A stretch of DNA of 47,287 nucleotides from Dehalobacter sp. Lineage in GTDB: Bacteria; Bacillota; Desulfitobacteriia; Desulfitobacteriales; Syntrophobotulaceae. The notes under the pieces are model-generated. The model did no database searches. It was not told the origin of the DNA and worked only from the letters and a program-made list of their open reading frames with translations. Every line of letters starts with the position of its first letter. Position 1 is the first letter of the stretch. Position numbers and translations under genes: made by a program. Positions 42,312-47,287 of this stretch are shown here, one piece after another. Location: the NCBI GenBank assembly GCA_023667845.1, contig JAMPIU010000034.1, positions 1-47,287 on the forward strand. Reading direction: 5' to 3'.

Positions 42312-44120
42312 TCATTCGAGCAAAGACAGGAATGTGAAGTTCAGACAATCAATCAATCCGCGGTTCGTTAAGCGCAGCTCCGGAATAACAGGCAGACTTA
42401 AGAGCGCCATGGTCATAAATGGCGAGGCCAAACTGCATCCAAGCTCTTTCCAGGCTTCATCAAGTTGAGCTACCATTCCGGCCACTTCTTCGACCGGTCT
42501 GTCCGACATTAAGCCGGCAATCGGCAGAGGCAGTACGACCAGCACTTTCCCGTCTCTCACTGCGGCCATCCCGCCGCCAAGGTCAGTTAGTGTGTTGCCT
42601 GCAAGCGCCATATCCTCGTCATTTACACCGATAATGATCAGATTATGGCTGTCATGAGCCACTGTCGATGCGACGGCCCCGCTCTTCAGCTGAAAACCTT
42701 TCACATACCCGAGGCCATAATTCCCCGGGCCGCCGTGCCTTTCCAGGACCATAACCTTGGCAATATCGGCCGTAATGTCAGGACATACCTGCCCTTGCGC
42801 TGTTCCCATCTCGATCACGCGGTGAAGCGTTCCGGCCTGGGCTTCTTTGATCTCGATGACATGTGCCCTGACCGTTGTTCTTCCTTCCGGAGCTTTGATG
42901 ATAAAGTCTCCGGATTTCAGTTTATGGGACAAATGAACGGAGCTGCGGAACTTCTCCGGATAGCTGACGGACGAAATTTCAGCCAGCATCCGTCCTTGTT
43001 CCGCCATGATTTCCCCGTCGATCATCACTTTTTCTACAGTGACTTCCGTGAGGTCACGCAGAAAAACAATATCTGCGCATCTGCCGGGAGAGATACTCCC
43101 GAGATGGCGGTCAAGCCCGAAACACTGAGCAGGATTAAGGGTTGCCATTTGAATCGCCGTCACCGGATTGACACCCTGGCGAATCGCCTGGCGGATCACA
43201 TGATTCAGGTGTCCTTTGGCCAGAAGGGTATGCGGATGTACATCGTCCGTCACCAGTACGGCATACCGGGAATCCACTTTGTTTTCAGTAATGGCCCGGA
43301 CGGTTTCCTTTACGTCCTGCCAAGCTGAGCCTTCCCGTAGTTTGGCATACATACCGAGACGCATCCGGGCCAGGGCATCCTCCCTGGTTGTACTTTCATG
43401 GCAGGACAGGATTCCGGCTGCTGCATAAGCCTGCAATCCTTTTTCGAGATCAGCAGAAGCGTAATGCCCGGTAAGCGGCTTGCCGGCGTTCAGCGTTGCC
43501 TTTAATTCGGCATGAACCTGCGCATCACCAGAGATGACTCCCGGGTAATTCATCATTTCCCCGAGTCCGATGATCCGGCTGTCCTGCATGGCTTCCTCGA
43601 TTTCAGCCGGGCCGATGACCGCTCCGGCATCTTCAAAACCCGGGGCAGCAGGTACACAGGACGGCACAGTGGCGAATACTTTAAGCGGCATGACCTGTCC
43701 TTCTTTAACCATCATCTTAACGCCTTCCAGACCGAAGACATTGGCAATCTCATGCGGGTCCATCACAATGCATGTCGTTCCCTGCGGCAGGACAGCCCTC
43801 GTGAATTCCTTCAACGTGACCATGCTGCTCTCAACATGCAGGTGTCCGTCCAGAAAACCTGGTGCCAGTGTATAGCCTGAGGCATCAATGATTTTCGTTT
43901 TTTCTCCGATAGCAGGCGCGGCATCACCAACCAGGACAATCCGGCCGTGTTTGACCGCGATGTCCTTGTTCTCTTCGATTTCACAAGTATTTACATTGAT
44001 GATGCGGCCGCCCCGGATCACCGTGTCCGCTTTCAGAACACCCATGGCAGTTTGAGCCAATTCGGCAGTTTTCTCCTGAAAATCTTTCACAAGAAAATTG
44101 AGCGCACAGTCATTCAACAT
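42312..44120 (-). CDS. ade: Adenine deaminase
   Basis: Converts adenine to hypoxanthine. This amidohydrolase-superfamily enzyme shows the metal site DGHLHVESSM, the PHEIANVFG and GHYASA motifs, DDVHPHTLLAKGHL and, in the C-terminal domain, VAHDSHNLIIIGVND and GGGMAAVRDGKVL. I start at ATG 44120 (602 residues), 6 bases after GAGGTG; GTG 44129 overlaps that site. The enzyme feeds purine salvage toward IMP, and IMP dehydrogenase lies one gene upstream, though separated by an acyl-CoA synthetase. Confidence 0.95.
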   Translation of the reverse strand: MLNDCALNFLVKDFQEKTAELAQTAMGVLKADTVIRGGRIINVNTCEIEENKDIAVKHGRIVLVGDAAPAIGEKTKIIDASGYTLAPGFLDGHLHVESSMVTLKEFTRAVLPQGTTCIVMDPHEIANVFGLEGVKMMVKEGQVMPLKVFATVPSCVPAAPGFEDAGAVIGPAEIEEAMQDSRIIGLGEMMNYPGVISGDAQVHAELKATLNAGKPLTGHYASADLEKGLQAYAAAGILSCHESTTREDALARMRLGMYAKLREGSAWQDVKETVRAITENKVDSRYAVLVTDDVHPHTLLAKGHLNHVIRQAIRQGVNPVTAIQMATLNPAQCFGLDRHLGSISPGRCADIVFLRDLTEVTVEKVMIDGEIMAEQGRMLAEISSVSYPEKFRSSVHLSHKLKSGDFIIKAPEGRTTVRAHVIEIKEAQAGTLHRVIEMGTAQGQVCPDITADIAKVMVLERHGGPGNYGLGYVKGFQLKSGAVASTVAHDSHNLIIIGVNDEDMALAGNTLTDLGGGMAAVRDGKVLVVLPLPIAGLMSDRPVEEVAGMVAQLDEAWKELGCSLASPFMTMALLSLPVIPELRLTNRGLIDCLNFTFLSLLE

Positions 44121-44224
44121 GTGAATCACCTCGTTTTATTTCATGGATGATTCCTTTTTGCTATGATTATTTTTATGAATGATTATCAATGATGATTATT
44201 AATGATGCTATTTCATCTCATTGA

Positions 44225-45865
44225 TTATAGACCATTTTCTGTCTGAGCGGCAATCAGGGTGGCTGCTCCGTATTTTTCCCTTAAACGCGGTTTCTCAATC
44301 TTGCCGGTTGGATTGCGCGGGATCTTGTCGAAAATGATCCGGCGCGGACGTTTATAGCGCGGCAGCGGTGCACAGAAAACGTTGATATCTTCTTCTGTAC
44401 AGTTGTTCCCCGGTTTGAGTTCGATGATTGCTGCGGTAATCTCACCGAGACGCGGATCGGGTAAACCAATCACGGCGACATCTTTAATTGACGTATGCGC
44501 CCGTAAAAAGTCTTCAATCTGAACCGGATAAATATTCTCGCCGCCGCTGATGATCACATCTTTTTTCCTGTCCACCAGATAAATAAAGCCGTCTTCATCC
44601 ATCCTGGCCACATCACCGGTCAGCAGCCAGCTGTCTCGCAGGGCTGCGGCCGTGGCTTCCGGGTCATTATAATAGCATTTCATCAAACCTGGTCCTTTGA
44701 CCCTCAGTTCCCCTACCTGGCCCTGCGGAACCGGACAGCCGTTTTCATCGGTAATTTGAATTTCCCACTGATAACCAGGTATCCCAATCGCGCCGACTTT
44801 ATGAATGTTCTCTATGCCAAGATGCACACAACCCGGTCCAATGGACTCACTCAGACCGTAATTTGTATCGTACAGATGGTTCGGAAAATAGTTTTTCCAG
44901 CGGCGAATCAGACTGGGCGGTACCGGCTGGGCCCCGATATGCATCAGCCGCCATTGGGAGAGTTCATAATCCTCCAGCTTGACTTTACCGCTCTCAATCG
45001 CATCCAGGATATCCTGGGCCCACGGAACGAGAAGCCAGGCAATGGTGATTTTTTCCTCACTGATCGTCTTCAGAATCCACTCCGGTTTGACGCCGCGCAG
45101 CAGGACAGCTTTGCTGCTTGAGAGTAGGCTGCCGAACCAGTGCATTTTGGCGCCGGTGTGATAAAGCGGCGGTATGCACACGAAATTGTCGTCACGGGTC
45201 TGTCCATGATGCTTTTGTTCCGTATAACAGGCCGACATTAAGCTCCGGTGCGTATGCAGGATTGCTTTCGGGAAACCGGTCGTCCCGGAAGAAAAGTAGA
45301 CGGCCGCATCATCATCGTCAGACAGCATAACTTCCGGTGCTTCCGAGGAACTGTTCGCTGCCAGCCGGTCGTAATTCTCCGCAAAAGACGGACGGTTTTC
45401 ACCCGCAAATAAAAGCGTTCTGACTTCAGGGATTTGATCGTAAATCGTTTCCACACGGCCAATAAATTCCGGTCCGAAGATCAACGCAATTGTATCGGAC
45501 AATTCCAGGCAGTATTTGATTTCTTCAGCCGTGTAACGAAAATTCAAGGGAACTGCAACGGCGCCGGATTTTAAGATACCGAAGTAAATCGGCAGCCATT
45601 CCAGGCAATTCATTAATAGAATTGCAACTTTATCGCCTTTCTTGATGCCTCTTTTCAGCAGCAGATTCGCCATGCGGTTCGCTTTCTCGTCAAAGACCCG
45701 CCAGGTCATTTCCAGCCGGTATTCCCCTGCCGGATTATTTTCGATCAGTTCATACTCTCTCCAGGTGATGTTATGGCTTTCCTGAAGATCCAGATTAATC
45801 TCGGTCAGACATTTCTCCTGGCCGTACAACGCTGCGTTGCGTGCCAGCAATTCAGTAATGGGCAT
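44225..45865 (-). CDS. AMP-dependent acyl-CoA synthetase/ligase
   Basis: Activates a carboxylic acid as acyl-AMP and then its CoA ester. The AMP-binding motif YFSSGTTGFPKAILHTH lies near residue 195; YGLSESIGPG, the LTGDVARMDEDGFIYLVDRKKDVIISGGENIYP hinge region and the terminal catalytic Lys in PTGKIEKPRLREKYG follow. 546 residues is normal. GGGAGGAG lies ahead of the start. The substrate, medium or long chain, cannot be told. A dyad suited to a TetR/FadR-type regulator lies ~33 bases upstream of the start. Confidence 0.92.
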   Translation of the reverse strand: MPITELLARNAALYGQEKCLTEINLDLQESHNITWREYELIENNPAGEYRLEMTWRVFDEKANRMANLLLKRGIKKGDKVAILLMNCLEWLPIYFGILKSGAVAVPLNFRYTAEEIKYCLELSDTIALIFGPEFIGRVETIYDQIPEVRTLLFAGENRPSFAENYDRLAANSSSEAPEVMLSDDDDAAVYFSSGTTGFPKAILHTHRSLMSACYTEQKHHGQTRDDNFVCIPPLYHTGAKMHWFGSLLSSSKAVLLRGVKPEWILKTISEEKITIAWLLVPWAQDILDAIESGKVKLEDYELSQWRLMHIGAQPVPPSLIRRWKNYFPNHLYDTNYGLSESIGPGCVHLGIENIHKVGAIGIPGYQWEIQITDENGCPVPQGQVGELRVKGPGLMKCYYNDPEATAAALRDSWLLTGDVARMDEDGFIYLVDRKKDVIISGGENIYPVQIEDFLRAHTSIKDVAVIGLPDPRLGEITAAIIELKPGNNCTEEDINVFCAPLPRYKRPRRIIFDKIPRNPTGKIEKPRLREKYGAATLIAAQTENGL

Positions 45866-45897
45866 TGTTCAATCTCCTCCCGTTCTACCATGACAAC

Positions 45898-45919
45898 ATT
45901 TGTTTGTGATGAAACAAAT
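45898..45919. promoter_or_regulatory. Candidate operator ahead of the acyl-CoA synthetase
   Basis: ATTTGTTT (45898-45905) and AAACAAAT (45912-45919) form a perfect 8-bp dyad with a 6-base centre, in the leader or promoter of the minus-strand gene. TetR-family fatty-acid regulators use dyads of this size; the regulator here is unknown. Confidence 0.45.
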
Positions 45920-46111
45920 TGACTATATAAAACTTTTTCATTGACGGACCATTCAATATAGACCAACAAACCAATAAGCCTGCCCTTTGGAGAAAGACAA
46001 GCTTTGAAATTGCAAAATAACATATTTAAGTATAATTCTTTTTTGGCATAATCGTCAACGACATTACAGTATATTATTACCCATTCGATTATCTTGACCT
46101 AATATTAAATT

Positions 46112-46217
46112 AACGTGACGTAATCTAACCGCGCCCAAGCGGAACACGGATGTGCAGTGCGGCTTTTTGCGCCAAGGAGGGCGCAATAGCCGAAGAGCGG
46201 TTAGATTACGTCACGTT
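46112..46217 (+). repeat. Palindromic repeat element C
   Basis: 106 bases bounded by a perfect 21-bp inverted repeat (46112-46132 and 46197-46217). The core AAGCGGAACACGGATGTG ... CAATAGCCGAAGAGCGG matches elements A and B. Hairpins: CACGGATGTG (46145-46154) and GCGCCAAGGAGGGCGC (46169-46184, 5-bp stem, loop AAGGAG), both with GGA in the loop. It lies 27 bases after the IMP dehydrogenase stop. Confidence 0.85.
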
Positions 46218-46243
46218 TACATGCAATAAAACAAAGTAATTTT

Positions 46244-47287
46244 TTATTTTATATAGCTGTTATCCTTTAGAAGGACGTCATGTGAACCGCCTTCCACGAT
46301 GCTTGTTGCGGATACGAGCGTAAGTTTGGCGTTTTTGTGCAGTTCGGGTATCGTCAGAACCCCACAGTTGCTCATGGTTGAACGGACTTTGTTCAGGCTT
46401 AGGGTTACGTTGTCTTTTAAACTGCCGGCGTATGGCACATAGGAGTCAACGCCTTCTTCAAAAGAAAGCTTGCCGTCACCGCCGAGATCGTAGCGCTGCC
46501 AGTTCCTGGCACGGTTAGAGCCTTCTCCCCAGTATTCCTTCATGTAGCTGCCATTGATATTGACTTTGTTCGTCGGGCTCTCATCAAAACGTGAAAAATA
46601 CCGGCCAAGCATGATAAAATCGGCACCCATCGCCAGAGCCAGCGTAATATGATAATCGTGGACGATACCGCCATCCGAGCAGACGGGAATATAAATTCCG
46701 GTTTCCTTAAAATATTCATCACGCGCATTGGCAACTTCAATCAACGCGGTAGCCTGTCCGCGGCCTATCCCTTTTTGTTCGCGGGTAATACAGATCGATC
46801 CGCCGCCAATACCGACTTTGACAAAGTCAGCCCCTGCTTCGGCCAGGAATAAAAATCCCTCACGGTCCACGACATTCCCGGCACCCACCTTTACGGATTC
46901 GCCGTATTTTTTGCGGATAAAATCAATCGTCCTTTTTTGCCATTCCGAAAAGCCTTCGGAAGAATCAATGCAAAGAACATCCGCTCCGGCATTGACCAGC
47001 GCAGGCACCCGTTCTTCATAGTCCCTGGTATTAATCCCTGCTCCGACAATATACCGTTTGGAGGTGTCCAGAAGTTCCCTTTCGTATTCTTTATGGGAAT
47101 CATAGTCTTTGCGGAAAACCAGATACTTAAGGTTTTGGTCTTTATCGATCAAAGGTAAAGCATTGAGCTTATGGTCCCAAATAATATCGTTGGCTTCACT
47201 CAGGGTGATCTGATCACTTCCGCAGATCAGATCCTCAAACTTTGTCATGAATTCTTTGACTTTCGTATCTTTGGACATTCTGCTGAC
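46244..47287 (-). CDS. guaB: IMP dehydrogenase, 5' partial
   Basis: Oxidises IMP to XMP, the committed step to GMP. The window holds the end of the CBS region ([10 protein letters not shown] ... [12 protein letters not shown]) and the catalytic barrel: [52 protein letters not shown] with the nucleophilic Cys, CSDGGI and [14 protein letters not shown] 47278 is internal; the frame continues (VSRM) to the window edge, and homologues of this ~500-residue type have ~150 more residues before it. Its downstream end is marked by palindromic element C. Confidence 0.93.
   Translation of the reverse strand, partial: VSRMSKDTKVKEFMTKFEDLICGSDQITLSEANDIIWDHKLNALPLIDKDQNLKYLVFRKDYDSHKEYERELLDTSKRYIVGAGINTRDYEERVPALVNAGADVLCIDSSEGFSEWQKRTIDFIRKKYGESVKVGAGNVVDREGFLFLAEAGADFVKVGIGGGSICITREQKGIGRGQATALIEVANARDEYFKETGIYIPVCSDGGIVHDYHITLALAMGADFIMLGRYFSRFDESPTNKVNINGSYMKEYWGEGSNRARNWQRYDLGGDGKLSFEEGVDSYVPYAGSLKDNVTLSLNKVRSTMSNCGVLTIPELHKNAKLTLVSATSIVEGGSHDVLLKDNSYIK

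Noticed and set aside
42645-43328. 227-codon plus-strand frame inside adenine deaminase
   Set aside because: Antisense shadow of a conserved gene; Cys/His-rich composition is what the reverse frame of this gene gives.
44155-44215. TGATTAT-rich stretch resembling a Fur box upstream of adenine deaminase
   Set aside because: Only a partial match to a 7-1-7 Fur site, and low-complexity ATGATTAT repetition explains it.

Overview
The window looks like a chromosomal segment of a motile, endospore-forming (or recently sporulating) anaerobic Firmicute. The inference rests on a SpoVK-type AAA ATPase, a YtfI/YtfJ (GerW) pair, a Bacillus-type LexA with a perfect CGAAC-N4-GTTCG SOS box, Gram-positive MutL with an endonuclease motif, CheV, MotAB, strong GGAGG ribosome-binding sites and several TTG starts. 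The cobalamin riboswitch upstream of cobT, the MtrH-family methyltransferase and general protein similarity recall Peptococcaceae (Desulfitobacterium/Dehalobacter type). That placement is inference, not proof. I see no phage, complete insertion sequence, CRISPR array, rRNA or tRNA.

Layout. 1-7.1 kb: an overlapping operon of a hydantoinase-like protein (cut by the window edge), a histone-deacetylase-family protein with a zinc ribbon and mutL, then an RsmJ-like methyltransferase, miaA and hfq, closed by a terminator. 7.4-13 kb: spoVK, arsenite exporter ACR3 with arsenate reductase, a PLP-dependent YnbB-type lyase, a signal-peptidase-like protein lacking its catalytic serine, and D-Ala-D-Ala ligase. 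13.2-15.3 kb: lexA divergent from a yneA-like LysM division inhibitor across an SOS control region, then an M23 peptidase whose ribosome-binding site lies in a hairpin. 15.3-16.4 kb is AT-rich and nearly empty, with a 48-residue ORF at its end. 16.5-24.4 kb: DegV, an arginine-deiminase-like protein, the tail of a lost ABC permease, truA, a cold-shock gene, a small zinc protein, an FMN glutamate-synthase-like protein, a membrane sensor-like protein with a small partner, and mtrH.

24.5-31.7 kb: cobalamin riboswitch and cobT, an orphan AgrB-like peptidase, a secreted protein, motAB, a membrane PAS-GGDEF diguanylate cyclase, and an NYN-LOTUS protein that overlaps it tail to tail. 31.8-37.7 kb: two tandem but divergent topoisomerase III genes, then ytfI and ytfJ. 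37.8-47.3 kb: cheV, dbpA, a small gene, an EAL-HDOD gene broken by an internal deletion, adenine deaminase, an acyl-CoA synthetase and IMP dehydrogenase (cut by the window edge).

The most unusual signal is a family of short palindromic, apparently non-coding elements at 40347-40453 (minus), 40589-40745 (plus) and 46112-46217 (plus), with a solitary arm at 31747-31772. The three full copies share a core but have unrelated perfect or near-perfect inverted-repeat arms. The core carries several small hairpins, most with a CANGGANG-type sequence in the loop, which is the recognition pattern of the RNA-binding protein CsrA. They may be repeats that make CsrA-binding RNA, or a mobile palindromic repeat with another role. 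I do not recognise this family.
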